A stretch of DNA of 64,000 nt from Aquatica leii (lineage: Eukaryota > Arthropoda > Insecta > Coleoptera > Lampyridae): NCBI GenBank assembly GCA_035610365.1, contig CM069439.1, positions 15,885,533 through 15,949,532 of the forward strand, written 5' to 3'. This document shows positions 47,756 to 61,059 of this stretch, in pieces (position 1 is the first letter of the stretch; every line of letters starts with the position of its first letter). The position numbers were made by a program, and so were the translations under genes. Under the pieces are notes generated by a model that saw only the letters and a program-made list of their open reading frames with translations, was not told the DNA's origin and ran no database searches.

Positions 47756-50700
47756 ATGAAGTTGGAGTACCCAGTTGTTCGTAGAGATGAGACTGTAAAG
47801 GATAATTATCACGGAGTTGAGGTACGTTATTACCTAAAATTTGGTTGTTATTACCAGTTACTATATTCTTTTAGGTAATTGACCCATACCGATGGTTAGA
47901 AAATCCTGACGCAGAAGAAACAATTGATTTTGTTAATAAACAAAATGCAATTACTAATCCATTTATAAATAGTTGTGAATATAAAGATGCCATAAATAAT
48001 AAGTTAACTAAGTTGTGGAACTACCCTAAAGTGTCGACACCATTTTTACGAGGGTCAAAATATTATCAATTCCGTAACTCAGGTACTTATTAAGATTAAT
48101 ATCTTTAAAAAATCTCATAATATATTTCAGGATTACAAAACCAAAATGTCCTCTATAAATTGGAGAACTTAGACGATGAAGGTAAAATATATTTAGATCC
48201 AAATACGTTTTCGAAAGATGGAACTGTTGCCTTGTCGCACACCTCATTTTCTGAAGATGGTCAAACCTTAGCTTATGGAATAAGCGCTAGTGGTTCAGAC
48301 TGGCTAGAAATCAAATTTTCAGACACCAACACTGGTAACTTATTAATTCTTTTTCGTATATTCGTATTTAGTTTATTATTACAGGGAAGGATTATGACGA
48401 GGTGCTGAAAAAAGTTAAATATTCTTTTCTTTCGTGGTCCCATGATAACAAAAGCTGTTTTTATGCGGTAATTGTCATAGTAATTTTGTCGTATATAGGG
48501 TGATACATTATGTCAAATTTGTTATGAAAAGAGTTATGCACAGGATGAATCAAGTCTTCTAAATCTAATATTTTGCAGATGATTTTGGCCACTTTGAACA
48601 GACTTTTTTATGCTAGTTGTATGATGATTCAAATTGTCATTTTATTATAGGCTTATTTAGACCAAGAAGGCAAGACTGATGGATCAGAAACTGAGTCGAG
48701 CACTAATCAAAAGTTGTATTACCATCGTTTAGGAACACCACAATCCGAAGATTTTGTTGTAGTAGAATTTGATGATCCTCAAATTAGAAGGTTTTTAAAC
48801 TAATTTTTCTCCCTTTCCACTTATTCCTTTGTTTTTAGTCAAACAAATATTAGCGACTGCGGAAATTATTTAGTTCTAACACCAATTAAAGGATGCAAAA
48901 ACAATTTGTTATATTATTGCGATTTAAAAGCAGTTGGGCAGATCACTGAAAAATTATCGGTGACACCAATCGTCACTGAGTTTGTAGCTGATTATGAGGT
49001 AAAATTAACATAATATATGCCGAAGTAACGTTTATGTTGTAGTATATTGCCAACAATGATTCTAAGTTTATTTTTCGTACCAATAAGGGAGCCCCTAACT
49101 ATCAATTGATAGAAATTGATTTTGATAACCCGAAAGAAGAAAATTGGAAAATATTAATACCTGAACATCCACACGATGTTTTAGATTGGGCAAAACCGAT
49201 TAATAACAATTACATTGTTTGCTGTTACATTCATGATGTTAAAGATACACTTTCTTTATTCAAAATGGAAGCCGGGGAAAAGATTTTAGATTTTCCATTA
49301 GAAGTCGGCAGCATTGTAGGATTTTCAGGTAAACGCCAGCATACACGAATGTTTTTTGGTTTTACTTCATTCTTAACACCAAACGTAATTTACTCGGTCG
49401 ATTTCACGAAACCTCAAATAAAAGCTGAGGTGAGCTCATTCTTTATAACATTTCTGTTTTGTCAAATGGTTGTTATAGGTCTGGCACGAAACCACAGTTG
49501 GAGATTTTAATCCATCCAATTATGAAAGTAAACAAATATTTTATACCAGTAAAGATGGGACAAGGATTCCTATGTTTCTTGTTTATAAAAAAGTATGTGG
49601 ACGTTTCTATTCTGTTTTTTTTTGTTTATAGTGTTTTGCAGGATATGGTTCTGGATGGATCGAATCCTTGTTTACTGTATGGTTATGGTGGGTTTAATGT
49701 TAGCATTGGACCTAGTTTTGTCATATCTCGGCTTATTTTTATGGACAACTTTAATGGAATTTTTGCTATTGCCAATATTCGTGGCGGGGGGTAAGTTTGA
49801 ATTTTATCGTAATTTAATTTAGTTATAATTTTTAAATTGTGGCCCACGCTAGATTCTAATTTCCAAGGAAGTTAATAAATCTAACCCATAAAACACACCA
49901 ACAAAAAGTTTTGAATTGTATCATGTCATATAGTCCATAATCAGATGTACAGTTTGCTGGTTCTCAGCAAACCAGATCGCGTTTTTATTACATCACTTTT
50001 ACGTTATTAGAGTACGTCAGTTATACAATAGTCAATAATTATATTGAAACAATCAGACCCGCGCCGTACATAAGGGCAAAGTCAAAACAAAATTTATAAT
50101 GATAAAAAAACATGTAAGGAATTGCTAGCTATTACATTGTTTTTTATTTGTTTATTTTTTTATTTTTACACCTTGAGACGAGGGAACTGAATTACTTCTC
50201 AAAAATAATATATTTTCCAAATGAGAGTACGCAATGATAGCATTTCTTCGATCGAATACGTAACATGATAACATGAATTGTGTGAACTCAAACAAATCTG
50301 ATGTTATTCATGTTTGATCTTGAAATTTGGCTTGCAACGAGCGAACAAGTGTTTTTTTCCTGTCCGAGCTTGCAATGTACGAAACTTTATATATTTAAGC
50401 GCTGCATCGGTCGCGATTTCATTCGTTGCCTGATGCCCGATAATTAACTTAGCGAAGTGAAAAGGTGAATTAAAGGATATCTGCTTTTGAAACTTTAGTT
50501 TTTTGTAGTTTTACAGACTTTATAGTGATGTGTTCTGTGTTGTGAATTAAGGTGAGTTTATCTAAAATTAATTTTTTCTTTTAGATTTATTAAAACATTA
50601 AAAGCCTAAAATTTGCATCTCAAAAATCGTTTTATATTTGATTATATAAACATTGTTGTTAATTGAAGTAAATTCAAACAGAATAATTGATAAGCACTAA

Positions 50701-53700
50701 TATTACTAAATTTTGAAATAACTTGAAATAAGTAATGTTAAGAAAATACTTTGTCAATATGTGTTCTTAAGTATTAATTTCTTTATAGTATACAGCAGGG
50801 GTGCTCAAACGGTCGATCGCGAGTGCTTTTTGAGTAGATCTCGAGAAGAAAAAAATTGTTAATAAGTAGGTAACTAAACTACAAAAATTTATTCATTTTC
50901 TTTTATCGTACGTAATAAAATAACACTCTGCTAGCGGCAAAAGGCGGCTTTATCAAAGGAACGTGCGGTACTTGTCAAAGAAAAGCCGCGTATTGTATTC
51001 TTGCCGCTTTTCTAGAAATTTCGGCCGCCGATATAAATATTGCGCCTGCAGGAATTGGAGTCATTCTGAATTGTAACTTGAAGGCAATACTACGTCGATA
51101 CAAAATTTATTATTAAATAGTACAAAATGATTGCAGCGAAGAAATCTAAAACGTATCATTTTAATAACGATTGGGAGGAAGAATTTTTCTTTTGTATGGT
51201 GAAGGATAAGTGCATTTGTCTTATTTGTCGTGCGTCAGTTGCAATACCTAAGCGTGGTAACTTAGAGAGGCATCATAAAACGGTTCATAAAAACTATGAA
51301 AAGGATTTTCCGCCACAGAGTGAATTAAGAAAACGAAAAGTACGTGATTTGATATCTTGTTTGAAAAAAGAACAAACCATGTTCACAAGACCAGCCAAAC
51401 AATCAAAAGCTGCTACGATCGCCTCATTTAAAATATCTCATATATTGGCGAAACACAAGAAAACATTCGAAGATGGATCGGTTGTGAAGGAAGCATTTAT
51501 TGAAGCGGGTGAGATTTTATTTGGAGATTTTAAAAATAAAACAGAAATCATGTCTGCTATTAGAGAACTTCAGTTATCTCGTCCGACTGTCACAAGGCGT
51601 ATTGAAGTCATTAGTCAGGACATGGCAGATAAACTAAAACATGATATCATGGAATGTACATACTTTTCTTTACAGTTCGACGAATCCACCGATATGACAG
51701 ACACTGCCCAGCTGTGTATTTTTATTCGGATGGTATTCAATGACATGTTGGCTAAGGAAGAATTTTTGACAATCATTCCTCTGAAGGGGAAGACCCGTGG
51801 CGAATATATATATATATGACGTTTTCTTCAATTTTGTAAAAAACTACAAGCTACCAATATATAAATTAGTGTGCATTACAACCGTTGGAGCACCAGCAAT
51901 GACTGAAAACAAAAACGGTTTTGCGACATTGTGTCGAGCTAATGAAGATTTCCCTTCATTTTTTTCATTCAATTGCATTATACATCAACAAGTTTTGTGT
52001 TCAAAAGTTTTAAACGCGGAGGAAATTATGGGCATTGCAACAAAAATTGTGAATTCCATCCGTGCACGTAGCTTGCAACGGCGACTCTTTAAGTTGCAGT
52101 TGGAAGATAGGAAGTCAGCTGAACACACTGATTTAGTTCTTCACACGGACGTCAGGTGGTTGAGTCGCGGAAAATTCTTAGAAAGGTTTCAAGAATTATT
52201 GCCCGAAATAACAGCTTTTCTAGAAGAAAGAGGTGATGACACTCAGATGCTGAAAAACGAAAAATGGCTGACTGATTTGGCATTTTTTACTGACATCACA
52301 ATGCACTTAAACAATATTAACTTGGAGCTTCAAGGAAAGGAAAAACTATTATTGAGATGATTAGCGCAGTAAACGCATTCAAAAGTAAATTGCAACTTAT
52401 GATAGATCAACTGAAAAGAAAACATCTGAAACATTTTCCGTCTTTGAAAGCAAGGATTCCTCAGTTGAATTATGATACGTATGAGGCTGAATTATCAAAT
52501 ATTTTGAGACAAGTCGAAATGCGTTTTAATGATTGCAGTATATTGGCAAATATAACATCATTTATGAGTTATCGTTTTTCATGTAAAAACATTGAGGAAT
52601 TAGCTACTGAAATAGCAAGTCAGTTTAATATGAAGTCATGTTCTGCTGAAAATGAGTTGGTGCAGATTATATCAGATATACATCTCAAAGCTACAGCATT
52701 TGATACAAATTTCTGATGTTTTATATCTGAAGATAAATATCCGAATCTAAGGCAAATCGCCCTTCAACTGACGGCAATGTTTGGGTCAACTTACTTGTGC
52801 GAGTCTGCATTTTTTGAAATGAAGATAATTAAGTCAAAATATCGCAGACGACTAACTGACGATCATATGTTATCATGCTTGCGATTAACACTCAGTGGTT
52901 ACGTACGATCTTATGAAAAGTATGCTGAGGACATGCAGTGCCACGCTTCAACATCCAAAGTCACTCCTTAGTTAAGTTTAACACCATAGGTAACTCTTTT
53001 GTTTTGTAACAACCAATAAACTCGCAATTTTGAATAACTATGAGTTTTTTCATTGATATTGTAGAGAAGAACCTAACTAAACCTAACCCAAACCTTGACT
53101 AAAATAATGCATATTGTGCGGAAAGCTAATACCTATATATGCCACGGTACACCCACCTAAGTAGTTAGGTAGGTAGGGTGTATCGTGTATGTACGACAAC
53201 CCTGCATCACACGTACTTGCAGCCTCTCAGAGTCGATCGTAAGTAGTCTAAAAATATTGAGGTAGATCGCCAGTAGTTCAAGTTTGAGCACCCCTGGTAT
53301 ACAGGAAGTCAGAAAAAAGAAAAAATTGTCTGGATACCAAAATTTACTGAATAAAAGAAAAAGAGAGGACGAACTGGAAAACCAAGTCAAAATTACGCAT
53401 TTTTTTTCAAAACCCGAGTCTACTTTGCCAAATATTAATAACAATAATACAGCTGAATCCCAATATTCTGAACCTGGTTGTTTATTCCAAAACAAAAAAT
53501 TCACTTTACTGCTTCTGTTGCAAAATTTTTAATGACAGCGATTTGAAATCTGTTCACCTGATGAATCTGATTACGACTGGCAGCATTTCAGTGAACATTA
53601 AACATTCATGAAAAGGGCCAGTTACATATGAGCAAGATCACGTCAAGTGGACCCTCCATTTTCCACTTGATCATAAAAATTAAGTCTATGTACTTTTTTC

Positions 53701-56700
53701 ATAAGTAGTCACCATGAAAAATTGATCCACCAAACGATTTTTAAAAATTTTAATTCAAAGAATAATTTTTTTACAATGAAAATTTTAGGTACTTTTAATT
53801 AAAAAATCAACCGTTAAAGATAAATTAATGAAATTTTCAGGATTTATCGTCAAATATTTATATTTTAATAAAATATTAACAACTAAAAGTAATTTCTTTA
53901 TTATCATATTGTTAATTAACTTTTAAGTAAAGAAATGAAAATTTCATTGATTTCTCGGTAAAAATATGAAGTTTTTTTTTATCATTTAAATGCGATATTT
54001 ATTAAAGTTTAAGATTGCGGAAAAAAATTTCACTGCTCACTAATAGTTTAAACAATATAATTTTATTTATCACAGCGCGCCGGACGTCAAGCGCTGTCAG
54101 AACACCGAGCGGCCGAGCGTCAGACTACATTGCAGCTTCGGTTAATTATGATTATAAATAACAATTAAGAATGTAATCTTCGAACAAATTTTATTATTAT
54201 TATTATTATTATCAATATTATAACTGAAACACATAAATTAATTCTCTGTTATTAAACAAAAACAAGAAAAACGAACTAGTAATTAAATATATTAAAATTT
54301 GTGAACTCTCGTTATCTTTATTTTATTTTCTTTTAAACTCTATTGGTAAAAACTTTTTCATCTTCCGACACAAGCTTACATTGCAGTGAGACATCATCCA
54401 ACGGTTTGTAATAATGGAATTGACGAGTATTTTTTATTGTCACTGCCCGTTGAATCGTTGTTTGTACTTTTCTTCATGTAAATCATTCGTTTTTCTTGTT
54501 TTTGTTTAATAACAGAGAATTAGTTTATGTGTTTCAGTTATAATATTGATAATAATAATAATAAAATTTGCTCGAAGATTACATTCATGATTGTTATTTA
54601 TAATTATAATTAACCGAAGCTGCAATGTAGTCGGACGCTCAGCCGCCTGGTGTTCTGACTGCGCTTGACGCCCGGCGCGCTGTGATAAATAAATTTATAT
54701 TGTTTAAACTAATCGCGAGCAGTGAAATTTTCTTTTGGAATCTTAAACTTAAATAAATAATGCATTTAACTGATAAAAAAAACTTCTTATTTTTACCAAG
54801 AAATAAATAATATTTTCATTTGTTTACTTTAATAAACAAATAACTTTTAGTTGTAATTATTTTATTAAAACATAAATATTTGACAATCCTAAAAATTTAA
54901 TTAATTTATCTTTAACGGTTGATTTAAGATCTATTTTTTAATTAAAAGTACCTAAAGTTTTCATTGTAAAAAAAATTATTGTTTGAATTAAAATTTTTAA
55001 AAATCATTTGGGGGATCGATTTTTCATGGCAACTACTTATGATAAAAGTACATGGATTTAATTTTTATGATCAAATGGAAAATAGAGGGTCCACTTGACG
55101 TGATCTTGCTCATATCGAAAATGTTCTAAAATTGCTAGATCTTTCTAACTGTTTTAATAAAAATGAAATAATTGATTCTGAAATTCAACATATATATAAA
55201 CAGAAACTAAATACTGGTAAGCTGTTATAGAAAAAATCTTCTACGTGATTCAGATTTTGAGTCAGCAAAATTTAGCTCTTCGTGGAAGTAGTAATAAGTT
55301 GTTTAAGAAAAACAATGCCAACTTTTTAAAATGAATAGAAATGATTTCCAAATTCGATCCGATTATGTCAGAACATACAAAACGCCCTCAAAAGATCACA
55401 AAAACTATTTTGGGGATAAAATACAAAATGAAGTAATCAACTTGATCGGTGAAAATATCAAATCCAAAATTTTAGAACTAACTAAAAAGGCAAAATATTA
55501 TTCCATATTATTAGACTGCACTCCTGACGCTAGTCACCAAGAACAAATTTCAGTTTGTATAAGATTTGTTGATTTAAAGAGCACGTGAATTAGTATAGCT
55601 ATAGAAGAACCTTTTTTTTTAATTTTGTCCTATAGATGATGTGTCAGGTGACGGCTTGACAAAATTTCTTTTGTCTGCGTTAGAGAAAGAAGCCTTAAAT
55701 ATCAACGATTTTCGGGGTCAGGGTTACGACAATGGGGCAAATATGCGTGGTAGGCATAATGGTCTAGAACAAAAAATTTGGATTTCAATCCGCGAGCTTT
55801 CTTTGTTCCTTGTTGCAATCATACCCTAAATTTAGTCGTCAATGATGCCGCAAAATCGAATACTTTGAGCATCATTTTTTTTCTTTAGTTCAAGAACTGT
55901 TTGTATTATTTTCAGCTTCTACTAAACGCTGTTCATTTCTGAAATATAATTTATCTAATGTAACAAATTTAACTTTAAAACCTTTATCGGATACTCGATG
56001 GTCTAGTAGAATAATGCAATAACTGCTTTAAGGTATCAACTTGGGGAGGTTTATGATGCTCTGTTTGAAATAAGCAAAGGAAACTTTGAAAATAACGTAA
56101 AAAATTTAGCTGCATCGTTGGCCAAAAAATTGCAAAATTTTGAGTTCATTTGCATTCTTATATTGTGGTATAATATTTTAAGTAAAGTTAACATTGTGAG
56201 TAAAATTATTCAAAAACCGAACTTTGATGTTGCTTAGTGTTGTAATCATTTAAATAATTTTTTGAAAGCTGTAAAGGTTTTAATGATCTATTGATTGATG
56301 CTAAAGAAATAGCACCCAGCTTACACATAGAACCTAAATTCAAAAAACAAAGAGGTCTAAGACAGCGAAAAATTAAAAAAAAAAAACATTTTGATTATGA
56401 ATGTGACGATGAACCGATCCACGACGAAACTTTAGTTTCGTCGAAAGTTTAGTTCAAAGTTGATTGTGTTTTTAATGCTGTAGATGTAATCATAACATCA
56501 GTGGATGAGAGATTCCTATTACTTTCTTCTTGTTCTAATACTTTCGCGTTTTTATGGAATATTGATAAATTTAAAAATTATTCTGAAAACGACCAATTAG
56601 AATTGTCAAAAAGTTGAAAATTTATTAAACGGCAAAACGCGCAATGAACGAGACATAACTGTCGTGGAACTTGTTAAAGAATTGCAATATTTACAAAATT

Positions 56701-58650
56701 TTGATGAAAAAGTTATTACGTCGCCAGAAGAAACTTTAAATTATGTAACAATTAACAACTTAGTGGATTCTTTTTCTAATACGAGCATAATACTTCGTAT
56801 TTTATTAACCATGCCGGTTCCTGTTGCTACCGCAGAACGATCTTTTTCAAAACTAAAAAAAAAAATTATTTAAGATCAACCATGGGGCAAAATCGACTAT
56901 ATAATCTTGCTCTCATTTCAATAAAAACGGACCAGCTGAATGAATGACACTGAAGATTTAATTAAACAATTTGCAAAAATTAAAGCATGGAAGGCTCAAT
57001 TCATTATGCTAAAATATTAATAACAATACCTAACACCTGGATATTAACCTTTAAAAGGTGACATGTTGCATTATTAAAATAATATAATGTTTTGTTTTTA
57101 TTTGACGATCAGTTTCGTCGTGTGATATGTTTTAAATATTTTTTTTATTTCTTGTGCTTTTGTATCATATAATCCATTTGAAACTAAAATACAAAAATTT
57201 TGAGTTGTAATACTGTTAAAATATATGGAAACAATTTTAAAAGTAATTTATTTACAAACTAAATATTTACACGATTTATTTTAACTAACACTAATAAAAT
57301 GCAACGGTATTTAAGAAATACAATTTAGATTAATTTACATTTTCCTATCACTCGGTATTTACTGTCCGCACTTTTTATTTATCTAAAACGATTTTTATGT
57401 TTAAAACACGTTTGTGACGTTATTTATATTTTGGCACGCGCGTTATACACTTAATTTATTTAAACCGACAAAGTTTCTTCCGATTCAATTCGAAAACTGA
57501 CCTCAGCTTCCTTTGAATACTTTTTGTATATTTCTGTTATCTGTGCTGAGAATGATCCACATCCTTTGGTTATTCTCTCGAAGTTAACAATTACTTGGAG
57601 AACGTTTCAATATGTAAAGTTTTGTGTACGGGTTCCCTGTAGGAATTTTCGAAGTGGGCCTCTATTCTTTTTAATCGTATTCTGTACATGGAACTACATG
57701 AATAAATTATTTTTCATGACGTTTTTTTTAATTATCTATTTTCAGGGAATATGGAGAAAGTTGGCACAATGCTGGTCGCTTTGACAATAAACAAAATGTA
57801 TTCGACGATTTTCAATATGCGGCACGTTACCTAGTTGATGAAAAATACACCTCATCCAACAAGTTAACCATTCAGGGTGGCTCTAACGGAGGTTTGCTGG
57901 TTGCTGCTTGCATTAACCAAGCTCCTCAGTTATTTGGATGTGCGTTATGCTTAGTGGGGTAATACAGAAATATCAGTTAATTCCCGATGCAATAATAAGT
58001 TGAATTTAGTGTCTTAGATATGCTACGTTACCATAAATTTACTATTGGATACGCTTGGAAATCAGATTACGGATGTTCAGACGACAAAGAACAATTTAAG
58101 TATTTGTACGAATATTCCCCGTTGCATAATATTAAGATACCACCAGGTATTTATTCTTTTATTTTCAGTATTCGGGATAATGTATTTTTTTATAGATGGC
58201 GTTCAGTATCCTGCCACATTATTGTTGACCGCTGACCATGATGACAGAGTTGTTCCTTTACATTCTCTTAAATTTATTGCTGAATTACAACATCAAATTG
58301 GAGTACTCCCACAGCAAAATAATCAGTTACTTATTCGTGTTGATACAAAGTCTGGTCATGGTGCTGGGAAACCAATATCCAAAGTTGTAAGTATTTACCT
58401 CGTTATAAAAAAGAATCTGAAATGTAGTTGAACGCGACACAGTAACTATAACTGTTCAAACAATACAATCTTATAGTTTTAAGATTATGTCTTCCAACCA
58501 GGAACCGTAAGCTTCAACTTATACTGAAACTTGTTTAGAAAAAGTTACTTTAAAATAACGTGCATTTAATGATTCTCTTTTTAGATTGAAGAGCAAACAG
58601 AAATGCTGTGTTTCATCCAGAAATCACTACAACTGCCATATACTGTTTAA
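47756..58650 (+). CDS. PREP: Prolyl endopeptidase (prolyl oligopeptidase, S9A)
   Basis: Thirteen exons (47756-47821, 47875-48082, 48131-48334, 48385-48467, 48651-48790, 48839-48998, 49043-49429, 49479-49592, 49642-49790, 57746-57958, 58010-58146, 58196-58386, 58585-58650) join in phase to 705 residues; human PREP has 710. The N-terminus has [11 protein letters not shown] seven-bladed propeller occupies about 70-425. The alpha/beta-hydrolase domain carries the triad: Ser about 550 in GGSNGG, Asp about 637 in [10 protein letters not shown] and His about 675 in SGHGAGKP. The enzyme cuts short peptides after proline in the cytosol. No signal peptide is seen. A likely non-coding first exon ends at the donor 47486, with acceptor at 47704. 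The ninth intron (49791-57745) is full of transposons and splits the glycine codon before [12 protein letters not shown]. The gene looks intact. Confidence 0.97.
50796..53296 (+). mobile_element. Young hAT transposon (GTF2IRD2/ZBED-like), full length
   Basis: Perfect 15-bp TIRs CAGGGGTGCTCAAAC and its complement are flanked by an exact 8-bp duplication GTATACAG (50788-50795, 53297-53304), giving a 2501-bp element. The transposase starts at 51127: [20 protein letters not shown] with a BED-like C-x2-C...H finger, then FFTRP-like linker (TMFTRPAKQ), [15 protein letters not shown], and the C-terminal hAT stretch [20 protein letters not shown] ending at 52971. Damage is slight: a frame change at the (AT)n run near 51805-51818, another near 52350 and a TGA at 52714. 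It is inserted in an older hAT inside a PREP intron. Confidence 0.93.
53623..55115. mobile_element. Long palindrome (fold-back element), about 1.5 kb
   Basis: Two arms of about 650 bp (53623-54273 and 54490-55115) are inverted copies from the outer ends CATATGAGCAAGATCACGTC and GACGTGATCTTGCTCATAT to a loop of about 215 bp. A GC-rich block with GCGCGCCGGACGTCAAGCGC (about 54077) has its partner near 54663. There is no coding capacity. It interrupts the old hAT gene between codons for HEKGQLH and ENVLKLL. Arms differ by scattered substitutions and small indels. Confidence 0.85.
57235..57490. repeat. Dispersed repeat R, copy 2 (no MITE)
   Basis: It matches 32560-32720 and 33207-33325 as one uninterrupted piece. 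Near 57380 it carries the pre-insertion form TATCTAAAACGATTTTTATG of the site where copy 1 has the hAT MITE. Confidence 0.65.
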
Positions 58651-58694
58651 ACTAAATCCTTTTTCAAAAAAAAATTATTTTGTTTTGTAAAGAC

Positions 58695-58743
58695 TTTATT
58701 GTTCAGTATACTTTTTCAAAAATAATGCTGTTTCAAAAATAAA
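58695..58743. promoter_or_regulatory. Crossed polyadenylation signals of PREP and POLR3D
   Basis: The first AATAAA after the PREP stop is at 58738-58743 (+). The first after the POLR3D stop is at 58700-58695 (-). Each lies beyond the other on its own strand, so the two predicted 3' ends overlap by several tens of bases. Confidence 0.6.
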
Positions 58744-58836
58744 AGTTAAATGCCACATAATTCTTTCTATACACTTCTATGTGATCACAAATAATTGTTT
58801 ACATTCCATTAAAATATCAACCTAATTTGTATTCCT

Positions 58837-61036
58837 TCACCAATAAAATTTATTGTGTCGTTTGGCACGGTCAAATAAAGAATTCCATTCTGGTGTTACT
58901 ACTAATTTTTCAGAAATAGTTCCTAGTGTAACTAAAGAAGGTTCTAAAGCAATACTTTCTTCTCCGGGAAACTGAACAGCCATCTTGAAGAAAAACAAAT
59001 GAAAATGTTTACACAACAATAAAAACATTGTACCTCCGTTAATCCTTCAGGATGTTCAACGTTTAAATCGAAACTAATATTTTTTATTACAAATTCCATT
59101 TTACCTGATTTCCTTATACATATTTTACCTATTTCACCTTCTGGGAAACATTTTAGTGAATAATCTAAATTAGTTTCTTTAGGGTCGTCGCTCCATACCT
59201 TTCCAAAGAATGTATTGGGTACCTAAACATAAAACTATTTTTAGGTCCATAGAAATGACAACATCGTAGGGGACCACTGATAAAAAACTGTTTTTTTTGC
59301 CCGTCACGTTTAAATATACGGTGTTATTCATGCTATATGGGCTGGATATTATTTTTTTAAACGAAACCCTGTATATTTCTAAATACAACAGGAAACTAGA
59401 TTCATCAGAACTTTTATCAAAAAAACATCCAATAGCACAAGAAACGATTATTTGTATTGTATTCTGTAAAAACGGGAAGACTTAGCTACAGAACATTGTA
59501 ATACTATTTGATAGGTAATTAAAAAGTACATTTTCTGGCAAATTAAAAAATATGACGTACTATTTATTAAAAATTAATAAAGCTATAGGCACTTAAATTT
59601 TTTAATTGATAGATTTAAGTTTTGGACATCCTGTATAAGATGTAAAGTTTATTATAATTGGGATATAAAATATGATACACTTCACTGTAAATTTTGCTCT
59701 ATAACTTAGCCAAACATGAAAATTAGGTTATATTTTGACAAAATTCAAATTGTTTAAAAAAGTTTAAGGATTAGACCTTTTAAAAGTTATTAAAACACAC
59801 CGTTATTTTCATTGGAAAATCCAAAAATGTAATATAATACAGGGGGTTTCATTTAAAACAACGTTGATACTTTTACAACCTTTGCAACATCCTGTATAAT
59901 ATGAAAACAATTTTAAAAAGTAACTATAATAAACCCCCATATATGTCAAAAGTAAAACTTTTTAAAAGTCACAAACTTTGATGACAATATTTGAGCCGTA
60001 TAGCATGAATAAGACTGTATATAGTGAAATTTAAATACTTTACTTGTAATAGTGAAAATGCAGGATTATCTTCATCATATTCTTTTGTTTCATCCATAAA
60101 AGCAGTTTGTATATTATTTACATTGCTCTCATATTTTTCTATTTTCACTGAAATATTTAAAATTAATGAATTTGTTGTTGACTTTAACTATGTAAATGTA
60201 CCCTTAGTTTTTTCAAAATTAAATGTTGGTTTTGAAACAGTTGGAATGCTCTCGACAGTACTATCTTCGTTTTTTATTTTAACAGCCGGTTCTTGTTTGA
60301 TTTTAAAAGACTTTGCAAAAGATTCTGAAAAGCGAAATATTTGAAAAATAAAGTAATAGATCAATGTTTGTGATGTACCTTTATTACTATCTAACGGTAA
60401 TACAATAGGGTCATATTCGTTTTCAGACTCTGAATCGCTATCATCATCATCTATAAATGATGCAATATCCGGAGTGTCTTTATCTTCTTTGATTACCTTA
60501 AAAATGTATAAACAAGTAAATTTTAAGTTGAATGCACAAGTCTTACTAAATTATTTCTGTTAATTTTTGGGATTGTTAAAGAATTGTTATACTCTTTAAA
60601 TACTGGTGGCTTCTCTGTGTGATTTGTAGTTTTTACTTGACTAATTCCTTGCGAGAATACACCTTCAGATTGTACGTATTTTGACCGCTTGTTGTTTTCC
60701 CTTTGTGTTGCATTGTCTAAAGATCTTTTATGAGACGACTGTTTTTGACTTCGACATGCTTTTGCAGATAACCTATAAATAATTCTACTTAGTTTGGAAT
60801 ATAACCTAATGCTTAACTTACTGATTATGTTTAGACTTGCTTCTTACTGCGTTTAAATTTGGGGTATAGACTTTCTTTGGTTTTGTACCTCCGAGGTTTA
60901 ACTCTTTCGGTAGCCTTAAGGATTGCAATCGACCACTATTTATATTTTCTTGTTTAATCATTTTTTTTATTTCTTCTAAACTTGGAACTACTATTGGTAC
61001 GGTTTTGTCCATTTCGATAAAAAATATTGGTTTCAA
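58837..61036 (-). CDS. POLR3D: DNA-directed RNA polymerase III subunit RPC4
   Basis: Seven exons (61036-60822, 60772-60547, 60496-60379, 60324-60202, 60147-60044, 59222-59034, 58983-58837) join in phase to 373 residues; the human protein has 398. The N-terminal motif RLQSLRLPKELNLGG..KKVYTPNLNA matches the family start. The middle is acidic and low in structure (IDDDDSDSESEN), as usual. The C-terminal RPC4 domain reads GEIGKICIRKSGKMEFVIKN then LVVTPEWNSLFDRAK. RPC4 pairs with RPC5 in a TFIIF-like subcomplex of Pol III, acting in the nucleus on tRNA and 5S genes in initiation and termination/reinitiation. A start eight codons in (MDKTV, 61012) is possible. Convergent with PREP, 186 bp between stops. 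Confidence 0.92.
59270..59905. repeat. Worn inverted-repeat element in POLR3D intron 5
   Basis: AAACGAAACCCTGTATATTT (59359) and ATACAGGGGGTTTCATTTA (59838) are near-complements about 480 bp apart. Additional ACATCCTGTATAA words lie near 59629 and 59889. These resemble mariner-type ends beginning CAGGGTG. There is no coding capacity. It accounts for most of the only long intron of the gene. Confidence 0.5.
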
Positions 61037-61059
61037 TTTTTTAAGTTTAAAAATTAAGG

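Larger units (their letters stand above)
50350..57060 (+). mobile_element. Old hAT transposon (ZMYM1 type), split by two later insertions
   Basis: A TATA-like start (TATATATTTAAGCGCTGC, about 50388), a leader exon ending in a donor near 50550 and an acceptor near 50787 precede coding pieces. After the younger hAT the frame reads [19 protein letters not shown] (53305 on). After the palindrome (from 55115) it reads [17 protein letters not shown]. Then come [33 protein letters not shown] and the C-terminal [10 protein letters not shown] (56831). These match the hAT at 6.3-9.0 kb in kind. Several frameshifts and stops make it dead. Its outer TIRs were not identified, so the ends are approximate. 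Confidence 0.72.
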
